A stretch of DNA of 64,000 bases, taken from NCBI RefSeq assembly GCF_934660935.1, contig NZ_CAKUIH010000003.1, positions 62,001 to 126,000 on the forward strand, given 5' to 3'. Source of the stretch: an uncultured Parolsenella sp. GTDB taxonomy: Bacteria > Actinomycetota > Coriobacteriia > Coriobacteriales > Atopobiaceae. The first letter of the stretch is position 1. Every line of letters begins with the position of its first letter. The notes below the pieces were generated by a model. The model saw nothing but the letters and a program-made list of their open reading frames with translations. It was not told where the DNA came from and made no database searches. A program made the position numbers and the translations under genes. Below, piece by piece: positions 52,213-59,800 of the stretch.

Positions 52213-52350
52213 ACCGCGTCGGCACACGCACGGTTGATGTCGCGGAACGCCCGGCGCCACGCCGGCACGCGCGCGGCTGCCTCGCGGGACGCCCGGCGCT
52301 GCGTCGGCACACGCACGGTTGACGTCGCGGGACGCCCGCCGCCGCGTCGG
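52213..52350. repeat. 42-base tandem repeat, about 3.3 copies
   Basis: Three units (52213-52254, 52255-52296, 52297-52338) and the first 12 bases of a fourth share CGTCGGCACACGCACGG and CGGGACGCCCG words with scattered changes; the middle unit is the most diverged. They are contiguous, without spacers. Confidence 0.8.
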
Positions 52351-52360
52351 AACGCGCAAA

Positions 52361-52417
52361 CCTACCTCTTGTAAGGAATCGGGCCGGATTTCGGACTCGA
52401 AACGTTACAAGAGGTAG
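52361..52417. repeat. Palindromic repeat family B, copy 4
   Basis: CCTACCTCTTGTAA (52361-52374) pairs with TTACAAGAGGTAG (52405-52417), with the outermost base mismatched. The loop carries TCGGGCC and TTTCGG as in the other copies. It starts a few bases after the 42-base repeats. Confidence 0.85.
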
Positions 52418-52488
52418 ATTCTGGCGACGAAGGCCCACTCGCAAGGCCGCGCGCCCGAAGCCCCTCGCGAGACCCACTCGCCGGAACG

Positions 52489-53388
52489 TTACAGCGAGGC
52501 TCCGCTCTCGAGCTTGCGGAAGCCCTCGCCAAAGGCCTCGTGGGCCTCGGTAATGACGACAATGGCGTCCGGATCGACCTCGGCGACGATGTCCTTGAGC
52601 GGGGCGATATCTGACCTGCTCAGGATGCAGAAGAGCATCGGGCGCTCCTTGCCAGTGTACTTGCCCTTCGCCGTGACCTCGGTACAACCACGATCGAGGT
52701 CCTCAAGAACTGCTTGGGCAATCGCCTCGTGCTCGGACGAGATGATCCACGCCACGCGCTCGCGGCTGGGGCCGTCAATCACCATGTCGCAGACCTTACC
52801 CATGAAATAGGTGGCGATACAGGCATAAAGCGCGTTCTCGACCGAGAAGACCGGGGCCGAAGCCGCGGCGATCATGAAATCCGTGATGATGACCCACGTG
52901 CCCACGGGAAACATCGAGTGGCGCGCGATGATCTGGCAGATGATATCGGTGCCGCCGGTGTTGCTGCCCGCACGGAACACGAGGCCAAGGCCGGTGCCGG
53001 AGACAACGCCGCCCCACAGTGCGCAAAGCAGCAGGTCGCCATTGCCGAGAACCGGCAGGAACGGCGCCGTGAGGTCGATGAAGACCGAACAGAACACGAT
53101 GCCCGCGAGGGACTTGGCGACGTAGCGCGGACCACCCGCGCGCCAGGCGAGTACCATCAGCAGCGCGTTCATAACGAGGGTCTGGATGCCGACGGGGATA
53201 TCCGGACCACCCTGCGCGATGACCGCGGCCCTGATGATGATCGCGACACCAGAGATTCCTCCGGGAGCGAGACCGTTAGGCTCCATGAAGCAGTTGAGGC
53301 CGACGGCGAACAGCAGCGTTCCCACGATGACGAGCGCGCCGTCGCGCGCCAGGTTGCGCTTGCTGATGGCCTCAAAATCGATAGCCAT
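52489..53388 (-). CDS. YitT family membrane protein
   Basis: The 299-residue protein has five hydrophobic helices (about 15-185) with the YitT signature NCFMEPNGLAPGGISG near 32-47 and GSNTGGTDII near 140-149. A cytoplasmic DUF2179 domain follows (about 205-290, GCTEVTAKGKYTGKERPMLFC). Start ATG 53388 is preceded by GGGGAG. The function of YitT proteins is not established; membrane transport or sensing is suspected. It is 105 bases downstream of the serine dehydratase on the same strand. Confidence 0.88.
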   Translation of the reverse strand: MAIDFEAISKRNLARDGALVIVGTLLFAVGLNCFMEPNGLAPGGISGVAIIIRAAVIAQGGPDIPVGIQTLVMNALLMVLAWRAGGPRYVAKSLAGIVFCSVFIDLTAPFLPVLGNGDLLLCALWGGVVSGTGLGLVFRAGSNTGGTDIICQIIARHSMFPVGTWVIITDFMIAAASAPVFSVENALYACIATYFMGKVCDMVIDGPSRERVAWIISSEHEAIAQAVLEDLDRGCTEVTAKGKYTGKERPMLFCILSRSDIAPLKDIVAEVDPDAIVVITEAHEAFGEGFRKLESGASL

Positions 53389-53493
53389 GGAACTCCCCTC
53401 CCGTAGTAACGACAGCCATCCATTGTCCTCGCCGCAGAGGGCAAAGGCAATCCAGCGCGATGGAGTATAGGGGACAAGAAATGCGGGCGTGCG

Positions 53494-55128
53494 CTATCTG
53501 CAGGCGCCGCACGCGGCGCATCCGCCAAAGGCCTTCTCGGCGAGGGCGCGCCCCGTGGGCGTCGCGGCGAGGCCACCCTCCCCCGTCTCGCGCAGGGTCG
53601 ACGGCATGAGCGCGCCCACGCGCCTCATCGCCGTGACCGCCTCATCAAAGGGAATCGTGGCGGAGATGCCGGCGAGGGCCATCTCCGCGCAGGTGAGGGC
53701 GACGCTCACACCCGTGGCGTTGCGCCTGACGCAAGGCACCTCCACAAGACCGGCGACAGGGTCACAGACCAGGCCGAGCAGGCTCTGAATCGCCATCGAG
53801 GCGGCGGAGGCGCACTGGCGAGGCGAGCCACCGGCGAGCTCGGTCACGGCCGCGGCGGCCATCGCGGCCGCGGCGCCGGTCTCCGCCTGGCATCCTCCCT
53901 CGGCACCGGCAAGCGTCGCAGCGTGCTCGATCACGAGGCCCACGGCAGCGGCGGTGAACAGCGCCATAACGCAAGCGCCCTCCGAGCACCCGCGCTCGTC
54001 TCGCATGGAGAGGACGGCGGCAGGCAGGATGCCGCACGAGCCGGCAGTGGGCGCGGCGACGACGCGTCCCATGGCGGCGTTGAGCTCGCTCACGGCGAGG
54101 GCCCGCCTCACGGCACCCGTAACGATGCCTCCGCAGAGCGGCTTGCCGGCGGCCTCGCGAGCGAGCATGCGGGCGGCGTCTCCTCCGGTGAGTCCGCTCA
54201 TGGAGCGAAGAGAGGAGTCGCTTCCGGGAGCCACGCAGGAGTCCATGACGGCAAGGCGGTCGCGCATGAGCGCGTAGAGCTCGGCGGGGGTCATCTCCAT
54301 GGCGCGCGCCTGCTGGGCGAGGATGACGTGGGAGATGGGCACTCCGGCATCCTGTGCCGCCTCGACGGCAGGCTCGAGCGTGCCGAGGAGGAAGTCCGTC
54401 GCAAGACCGTCCGTCGCGGGGACCTCCCCGGCCTTGGCGGGCTCGGTCGCGTCCATGGCGCCAACGGGCTCGAGCACCGTGCAGCGCTCGACGCCGTCAA
54501 GGCGCTCGATGCGCTCGGCGATGTCGTCATCGAGTTGGTTCTCGACCTCGATGCTCATGACCGCCACGCCGCCACGCTCCTGGCGAGCGAGCGCGAAGTC
54601 GCAGATGTTCGCACCTCCGGCAGCAAGGACGTCCGTCACGCAGGCGATGAGGCCGGGCTTGTCAGTGTGGCGCACGATGAGCGTGCGCTTGAGGCCAGTG
54701 ATGCGCACGCGCATGCCGTCGACGCGGGTGACCTCGACCTGACCGCCACCGATGGAGCTGCCGAGCACGGCCACGCGCTTGCCCTCCGCAGAGGCGAGCT
54801 CGATCAGGGCGGTGTTGGGGTGGAGGCCCTCGTCCTCGTCGTCGCAGACCGCAAAGGAGACCTCGACCCCGCGCTCGCGCGCAAGGTCGAGGGAGTCACG
54901 CAGGCGCACGTCATCCGCATGGAGTCCGAGGGCACCGGCGACGAGGGCGCGGTCCGTGCCGTGACCGCGGTAGGTCTTCGCGAACGACCCATAGAGCGTC
55001 ACGCGGACGCTCTTCGGATCCGCCCCCAACAGCATGCGGGACACAAGTCCCAGCCTCGCGGCTCCCGCGGTGTGAGAGCTCGACGGACCAATCATGACGG
55101 GCCCGATGATGTCGAGGACGTTCGACAC
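53494..55128 (-). CDS. L-serine ammonia-lyase, fused beta and alpha chains
   Basis: This iron-sulfur L-serine dehydratase converts L-serine to pyruvate and ammonia. The 544-residue protein fuses the beta chain (about 1-220: GPVMIGPSSSHTAGAARLG, then an ACT-like domain TLIVRHTDKPGLIACVTDVL) to the alpha chain (about 240-544), with cluster cysteines in PTAGSCGILPA, LVCDPVAGLVEVPC and nearby. The C-terminal tail CAACGACR is cysteine-rich. In Legionella a C-terminal cysteine enters the active site and ligates the cluster, so this tail may do likewise. Many anaerobes use this enzyme for serine fermentation. The TRIC-like gene precedes it by 9 bases. Confidence 0.93.
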   Translation of the reverse strand: MSNVLDIIGPVMIGPSSSHTAGAARLGLVSRMLLGADPKSVRVTLYGSFAKTYRGHGTDRALVAGALGLHADDVRLRDSLDLARERGVEVSFAVCDDEDEGLHPNTALIELASAEGKRVAVLGSSIGGGQVEVTRVDGMRVRITGLKRTLIVRHTDKPGLIACVTDVLAAGGANICDFALARQERGGVAVMSIEVENQLDDDIAERIERLDGVERCTVLEPVGAMDATEPAKAGEVPATDGLATDFLLGTLEPAVEAAQDAGVPISHVILAQQARAMEMTPAELYALMRDRLAVMDSCVAPGSDSSLRSMSGLTGGDAARMLAREAAGKPLCGGIVTGAVRRALAVSELNAAMGRVVAAPTAGSCGILPAAVLSMRDERGCSEGACVMALFTAAAVGLVIEHAATLAGAEGGCQAETGAAAAMAAAAVTELAGGSPRQCASAASMAIQSLLGLVCDPVAGLVEVPCVRRNATGVSVALTCAEMALAGISATIPFDEAVTAMRRVGALMPSTLRETGEGGLAATPTGRALAEKAFGGCAACGACR

Positions 55129-55137
55129 GGTCTCCCC

Positions 55138-55866
55138 CTAGTCTTCGCGCCCGTTCGGGAGCGCCTCTAAGCGGTCAGGTTGATGGGACGAGCTGCTGGC
55201 ACCCTTCGCTGCAGCGACGACGCGAGGCGTCAGGTCGCAGTACTCGCGCGTCTTCCAGTCGAAGCGAATCGAGAGATAGCGCAAGGCGAGCACGGCGCCC
55301 ACGCAGCCAAAGCCCGCCGCGACGAGCGGAAGCCCGAAGTACGCCATGGCGGCAAAGGCGACGGAACCGCCCAGACACGCCACGGCGTAGAAGTTCGACC
55401 CGCGGAAGATGGCCGGGGTCACGCCTGCCATCGCGTCGCGCAGGGCGCCGCCACCCACGGCCGTAATGGTGCCGAGGATGACGACGTAGACCGGGTCGAG
55501 CCCGTAGGCGAACGCCTTCGAAGAGCCCGCAAGCGCAAAAAGCGCGACGGAAAGCGTGTCCGCAACCAGAATGGAACGGTTGAGGTCGAGGAAGACCCCA
55601 CGGAAGTAGAACGTCAGAAGGCAGATCGCGAGCGACACCAAGATGAGGTCCGGGTGAGACATGAAGTAGATGTTGGAGGCGCCCAGTAGCAGATCGCGCA
55701 CGATGCCGCCGCCAAACCCCGTGAGAAAGCCCGCGACGGTGGTTCCGACGACATCGAGCTTGCTCCTGCAGCCGAACATCGCGCCCGTGAGCACGCCGAC
55801 GACCACAGACGCGTAATCGATACCCCAAGGAATCGCCAGAACGGCGCTAGCGTCAAGAACGGGCAT
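55138..55866 (-). CDS. TRIC cation channel family protein (UPF0126)
   Basis: The 242-residue membrane protein has seven hydrophobic segments in two repeats, the arrangement of prokaryotic TRIC channels. The repeat motifs GFLTGFGGGIVRDLLLG near 46 and GTITAVGGGALRDAMAG near 132 are clear; these glycine-rich kinks line the pore in the family. The C-terminal 45 residues are hydrophilic. It starts 3 bases after the clpX stop and ends 9 bases before the serine dehydratase, so it is part of a clpP-clpX-TRIC-serine dehydratase transcript. The ion and role here are unknown. Confidence 0.9.
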   Translation of the reverse strand: MPVLDASAVLAIPWGIDYASVVVGVLTGAMFGCRSKLDVVGTTVAGFLTGFGGGIVRDLLLGASNIYFMSHPDLILVSLAICLLTFYFRGVFLDLNRSILVADTLSVALFALAGSSKAFAYGLDPVYVVILGTITAVGGGALRDAMAGVTPAIFRGSNFYAVACLGGSVAFAAMAYFGLPLVAAGFGCVGAVLALRYLSIRFDWKTREYCDLTPRVVAAAKGASSSSHQPDRLEALPNGRED

Positions 55867-55869
55867 GCG

Positions 55870-57246
55870 TTACTCCGAACGGTGCCCGGCCTTGTGCGTG
55901 TGCACGAGCTTAGGCTGCTCCTCGCCGGCGACTGCCTCCTTGGTCACAATGACCTTGGAGACGGAGAGGTCGCTCGGGACATCAAACATCGTCTGCTGCA
56001 GAACCTTCTCCGCAATGGCGCGAAGGCCGCGGGCGCCGGTCTTGCGGGCCAGCGCGAGGCGTGCCATCTCGCGAACGGCCTCGTCCTCGAACTCGAGCTT
56101 AACGCCCTCGATCTCGAACATGCGAACGTACTGCTTGATGATGGCGTTACGCGGCTCGGTGAGGATGCGCACGAGGTCGTCCTCGGTCAGCTGCTTGGTG
56201 GAACAGATGACGGGCAGGCGGCCCACGAACTCAGGAATCATGCCGAAGGTGTGCAGGTCCTGGGGCGTGACCTCGGCCATGAGGTCATCCTGGGACTCGG
56301 TGACCTTCTTGGCGAGCTCGGAGTTAAAGCCGATGCCCTTCTTGCCGATGCGGTCCGCAACAATCTTGTCGAGGCCCACGAAGGCGCCACCGCAGATGAA
56401 CAGGATGTTCGTCGTGTCGATCTTGATGAGCTCCTGCTGCGGATGCTTGCGGCCACCCTGGGGCGGGACGCTCGCGATGGTGCCCTCGAGGATCTTGAGC
56501 AGCGACTGCTGCACGCCCTCGCCGGAGACGTCTCGCGTGATGGAGAGGTTCTCCGCCTTGCGCGCGATCTTGTCGACCTCGTCGATGTAGACGATACCGA
56601 CCTGGGCGCGCTCGACGTCGCCGTCGGCCGCGGTGATGAGCTTGAGCAGGATGTTCTCGACATCCTCGCCCACATAGCCGCTCTCCGTGAGAGAGGTGGC
56701 GTCAGCGATGGCGAAGGGGACGCGCAGGAAGCGCGCGAGCGTCTGCGCGAGCAGCGTCTTGCCGGTGCCCGTGGGACCCAGAAGCAGGATGTTGCTCTTC
56801 GCAAGCTCAACGGGCTCGTTCGAACCAAGCACGTCCTCGGTGCCGGTGTCGTGGGCGACATGCTGGAGGTGCTCGTACTCCTCGGCGTAGAGGTCGTTCT
56901 CCATGCCATAGAGCACGCGGCGGTAGTGGTTGTAGACGGCCACGCTCATCGCGCGCTTGGCGTCCTCCTGACCCATGACGTACTGCGAGAGCTCGTCATA
57001 GATCTGGTGCGGCGTGGGAAGCTGCTCGAGCGGCAGGAGCTCCTCGAGTGTGCCCTCGTCATCCATGTCGGCGTCATGGGCGTAGCCAGGCGTGCCATGA
57101 ATGATGTCAGAACAGGCGGCGATGCACTCGTCGCAGATGTAGACGCCGTTGGCGCCCTGAACGAGCTTGCGCACCTGATCGCGGGACTTGCCACAGAACG
57201 AGCAGCACACGTCCTTGGGGTTCATGGGGTCATGGTACTGGGGCAC
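55870..57246 (-). CDS. clpX: ATP-dependent Clp protease ATP-binding subunit ClpX
   Basis: ClpX unfolds and feeds substrates to ClpP. The 458-residue protein has the N-terminal zinc-binding domain (CSFCGKSRDQV and YICDECIAAC), Walker A LLLGPTGTGKT near 160, Walker B IVYIDEVDKIA near 223, the pore loop SGYVGEDVENI, and IGF-type GKKGIGFNS near 320. The ClpP-docking IGF loop is present. An acidic insert near 55-70 is usual in actinobacteria. It follows clpP by 3 bases on the same strand, and the TRIC gene begins 3 bases after its stop. Confidence 0.97.
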   Translation of the reverse strand: MPQYHDPMNPKDVCCSFCGKSRDQVRKLVQGANGVYICDECIAACSDIIHGTPGYAHDADMDDEGTLEELLPLEQLPTPHQIYDELSQYVMGQEDAKRAMSVAVYNHYRRVLYGMENDLYAEEYEHLQHVAHDTGTEDVLGSNEPVELAKSNILLLGPTGTGKTLLAQTLARFLRVPFAIADATSLTESGYVGEDVENILLKLITAADGDVERAQVGIVYIDEVDKIARKAENLSITRDVSGEGVQQSLLKILEGTIASVPPQGGRKHPQQELIKIDTTNILFICGGAFVGLDKIVADRIGKKGIGFNSELAKKVTESQDDLMAEVTPQDLHTFGMIPEFVGRLPVICSTKQLTEDDLVRILTEPRNAIIKQYVRMFEIEGVKLEFEDEAVREMARLALARKTGARGLRAIAEKVLQQTMFDVPSDLSVSKVIVTKEAVAGEEQPKLVHTHKAGHRSE

Positions 57247-57249
57247 TGG

Positions 57250-57873
57250 TTACTCCTCCTTGGCGGCGTCAGCGCGCGAGGTGATGACCTTGTCGACGAG
57301 ACCGTACTCGCAGGCCTCGGCAGCGCGCAGGTAGCGATCGCGCTCGGTGTCCTCGTTGATGCGCTCGACCGGCTGGCCAGTGGCCTCAGCCAGCATCTCG
57401 TTGAGGTGCTGGCGAATCCACTTGGTCTCGTCAGCGACGATCTGGATGTCGGTCTGCTGGCCCTGGACGCCGGAGCTCGGCTGGTGAATGAGGACCATCG
57501 AGTTGGGAAGCGCCATGCGCTTGCCCTTTGCGCCGCAGGCGAGGATGGCGGCGCCCATGGAGGCGGCCATACCCACGCAGATGGTGCAGACGTCGGGCTT
57601 GATGTAGTTCATCGTGTCGATGATACCGAGGCCCGCATAGACGTCACCGCCGGGCGAGTCGATGTAGAGCATGATGTCCTTGTCCGGGTCCTGGCTCTCG
57701 AGGTGAAGGAGCTGCGCCACCACGAGGTTGGCGGAATCGCGAGTGACCTCCTCGCCGAGGAAGACGATGCGATCGTTGAGCAGGCGGCTGTAGATGTCGT
57801 AGCTTCGCTCGCCGCGAGGGGTCTGCTCGACGACATACGGGATGTTGGGGATGTTGCGAACCGGGTTGACCAT
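57250..57873 (-). CDS. clpP: ATP-dependent Clp protease proteolytic subunit ClpP
   Basis: ClpP is the serine peptidase core of the ClpXP protease. Start ATG 57873 (207 residues) is preferred because GGAGG lies 5 bases upstream; ATG 57885 also opens the frame. The catalytic Ser is in GMAASMGAAIL near 100, His in LIHQPSSGVQGQ near 126 and the Asp near 175. It follows the tig terminator hairpin and is tightly coupled to clpX (3-base gap). A single clpP is visible in the window. Confidence 0.97.
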   Translation of the reverse strand: MVNPVRNIPNIPYVVEQTPRGERSYDIYSRLLNDRIVFLGEEVTRDSANLVVAQLLHLESQDPDKDIMLYIDSPGGDVYAGLGIIDTMNYIKPDVCTICVGMAASMGAAILACGAKGKRMALPNSMVLIHQPSSGVQGQQTDIQIVADETKWIRQHLNEMLAEATGQPVERINEDTERDRYLRAAEACEYGLVDKVITSRADAAKEE

Positions 57874-57969
57874 GTGGTCCTCCATTGTGATCAGGCGCGG
57901 ATGAGCCGGCCACCTTGTCTTGCGGGAGCGTTCGCCTCCCAGCCTATGCTGGCGAGCTCGCTCGGGGAG

Positions 57970-58002
57970 AAAAAGCCGGGCGGGGAAATCACCCCGCCCG
58001 GC
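57970..58002 (-). terminator. Rho-independent terminator of tig
   Basis: Perfect 11-bp arms GCCGGGCGGGG and CCCCGCCCGGC (57975-57985, 57992-58002) enclose a 6-base loop. On the minus strand a run of T follows (57970-57974). It is between tig and clpP, so clpP-clpX probably has its own promoter. Confidence 0.9.
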
Positions 58003-58048
58003 GCTTATACCCCTTTATGGGAGTGGGAGCCCGAACGGGCGGAAAATG

Positions 58049-59371
58049 CTACTCGGCGTCGCGAGCGGCACGACGCTCGGCAACCTCGTCAACGATGTTG
58101 ACCTTGGCGTTCTCGACGAGCCAATCGACGGCCTTGGTGCGCTTGATGCTCTCGCGGACGGCGGGCATGCGGCCGGCCTCCTTGAACTCCTTGAGGGAGG
58201 CGTCGACGTCAGCGACACCGGCGTCCTCGAACTCGGCGCGGATGTCCTCGTCAGAGGCCTCGAAGCCGAGCTTCTTGGCAAGGGCGTCGAGGGCGAGGGA
58301 CTGACGAGCGCGCTCGAGGGCCTGCTCGTTCAGGTCGTTCAGGAACTCGTGGGCCTGGATGCCGCGGGCGTTAAGCCAGGCGTCGAGGGTGAGGCCCTGA
58401 CACTGGAGCTGGGCGAGAATGTCCTGGGCGATCTCATCGTGGACCTGCTTGACGTAGTCCTCGGGGACCTCGTCGAGCTTGAGGGCCTCGGCGAGCTTCT
58501 CGATGACGCGGCTCTCCTTGAGGTTGGGGAGGCTGGTCTCCTTGTCCTTGGCGATCTCGTCCTTGACGGCATCCTTGAAGGCGTCGACGGTGTCGAAGCC
58601 AGCGGACTTGGCGAACTCGTCATTGAGCTCGGGGAGGACGCGCTTCTTGGCGGACTTGAGGGTGACCTTGACCTTGATGGTCTTGGCCTCGGCCTCGTCG
58701 GTGCCGTTGACGTGGATCTCGACGTCCTTGGTCTCGCCGACCTTCATGTCCTTGATGGCATCGTTGAACTCGGCGGGAACCTGGGTGGAGCCAAGCATGA
58801 ACGGACGGTCCTCGCCAGCGAGGGACTCGCCGTTCTCGACGTTCTCGACGTCAATGGTGAGCAGGTCGTTCTCGGCGGCGACGTAGTCCTCGGCGGCGTC
58901 CTCGAAGGAGGCACGATAGCTCAGGAGGGCGTCGAGCTGCTCGGCGAGCTCGGCCTCGGTGACCTCTGCGGGAGGCATGTTGATCTCGGGGGCGTCATAG
59001 CTCTCGAGCTCGCAGTCCGGGCGAACGTCGATCACGAGGGTAGCCTCGAAGTCAGCGCCCTCGGTGACGAGCTTGGCCTCGCCGTCGAAGTGGGGCTCGC
59101 CGACGGGCACGATGTCGAGCTCGTCGAGCATGAGCGGCTGGGCCTGCTGGAGGACATCCTCGGAAGCCTGGGCGAGCACGTAGTTCTTGCCGACGAGGCC
59201 GTCGATGACCGGACGCGGGGCCTTGCCCTTGCGGAAGCCCTGGAAGCGATACTGGTTAGCGATGTCCTTGTAAGCCTTCTTGATGGCGGCATCGACATCA
59301 GCGGCGGCGACGGTAATGTTGGCCTCGAGCTTGTTGTCCTTGGGCTCGGTGGCGGTGACGGTGATCTTCAA
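58049..59371 (-). CDS. tig: Trigger factor
   Basis: Trigger factor is the ribosome-bound chaperone. The frame starts at TTG 59371, 4 bases after AGGAGG, giving 440 residues; upstream sequence is not conserved. The N-terminal ribosome-binding loop is GFRKGKAPRPVI near 42-53, the PPIase domain (about 150-240) is acidic with a partly diverged active site, and the C-terminal arms follow. The order tig-clpP-clpX is conserved in many bacteria. A terminator separates tig from clpP. Confidence 0.95.
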   Translation of the reverse strand: MKITVTATEPKDNKLEANITVAAADVDAAIKKAYKDIANQYRFQGFRKGKAPRPVIDGLVGKNYVLAQASEDVLQQAQPLMLDELDIVPVGEPHFDGEAKLVTEGADFEATLVIDVRPDCELESYDAPEINMPPAEVTEAELAEQLDALLSYRASFEDAAEDYVAAENDLLTIDVENVENGESLAGEDRPFMLGSTQVPAEFNDAIKDMKVGETKDVEIHVNGTDEAEAKTIKVKVTLKSAKKRVLPELNDEFAKSAGFDTVDAFKDAVKDEIAKDKETSLPNLKESRVIEKLAEALKLDEVPEDYVKQVHDEIAQDILAQLQCQGLTLDAWLNARGIQAHEFLNDLNEQALERARQSLALDALAKKLGFEASDEDIRAEFEDAGVADVDASLKEFKEAGRMPAVRESIKRTKAVDWLVENAKVNIVDEVAERRAARDAE

Positions 59372-59465
59372 CGTTCCTCCTGGATGGTCATTCCGTGGGC
59401 GGGAGTGACCCACCCATGCACAAACATAACGATTCTAGCAAATGAGAACAGCATCTGCTGAGACG

Positions 59466-59499
59466 CAAAAGGAGGTCGCCGCAATCACGACGACCTCCT
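59466..59499 (-). terminator. Terminator of tRNA-Leu
   Basis: AGGAGGTCG (59470-59478) and CGACCTCCT (59491-59499) pair around 12 bases. On the minus strand the stem runs into TTTT. It is 11 bases beyond the tRNA. Confidence 0.8.
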
Positions 59500-59510
59500 C
59501 AAACAGTCAA

Positions 59511-59597
59511 TGGTGCGGGCGACAGGAATCGAACCTGCACGAAGTCTCCCCCACTGGAACCTAAATCCAGCGCGTCTACCAGTTCCGCCACGCCCGC
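59511..59597 (-). tRNA. tRNA-Leu (anticodon TAG)
   Basis: The minus strand reads GCGGGCG at the acceptor 5' end and CGCCCGC-A-CCA at the 3' end, with CCA encoded. The anticodon loop is TTTAGGT with anticodon TAG. A long variable arm of class II type is present and the T loop is GTTCGATTC. Length is 87 bases including CCA. Confidence 0.95.
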
Positions 59598-59611
59598 ATG
59601 GCAACCGCTCA

Positions 59612-59638
59612 ATAGTACCCTAAGTGAGCGCTTGTCAA
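59612..59638 (-). promoter_or_regulatory. Promoter of tRNA-Leu
   Basis: On the minus strand a perfect TTGACA (59633-59638) is followed 15 bases later by TACTAT (59612-59617), 15 bases upstream of the tRNA 5' end. Confidence 0.6.
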
Positions 59639-59800
59639 CGATGGAGAATCTGCGACGTCGCGCCCAACTGAGAAAGGGCAGAAGCCCGCCGGGACGCGAC
59701 GCCGCTGGCACGCGCTAGATTCGCGAGGGCGCAGACGACTCACAAGCCGCTCTTGGCAAGCCGGCAACCCATTGGTGAACGCCCGAATACGGGAGATTCC

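Larger units (their letters stand above)
52084..52488. other. Repeat-rich intergenic region between yitT-like and M18 genes
   Basis: About 400 bases with a 42-base tandem repeat (52213-52350) and a family-B palindrome (52361-52417). Frames here spell repeating arginine/cysteine-rich peptides as a by-product of the repeat and have no ribosome binding site. No gene is supported. Confidence 0.6.

Noticed and set aside
52213..52350. Possible CRISPR array
   Set aside because: The repeats are contiguous, with no spacers between them, and no cas gene is present. It is a plain tandem repeat.
12260..52417. Palindrome families as ends of insertion sequences
   Set aside because: No transposase or target-site duplication is visible between or beside copies, and each copy is a complete hairpin on its own.
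52106..52687. Arg/Cys-rich repeating frames before the M18 gene
   Set aside because: Peptide repeats come directly from the 42-base tandem DNA repeat; there is no ribosome binding site, and the frame runs into the YitT gene on another frame.
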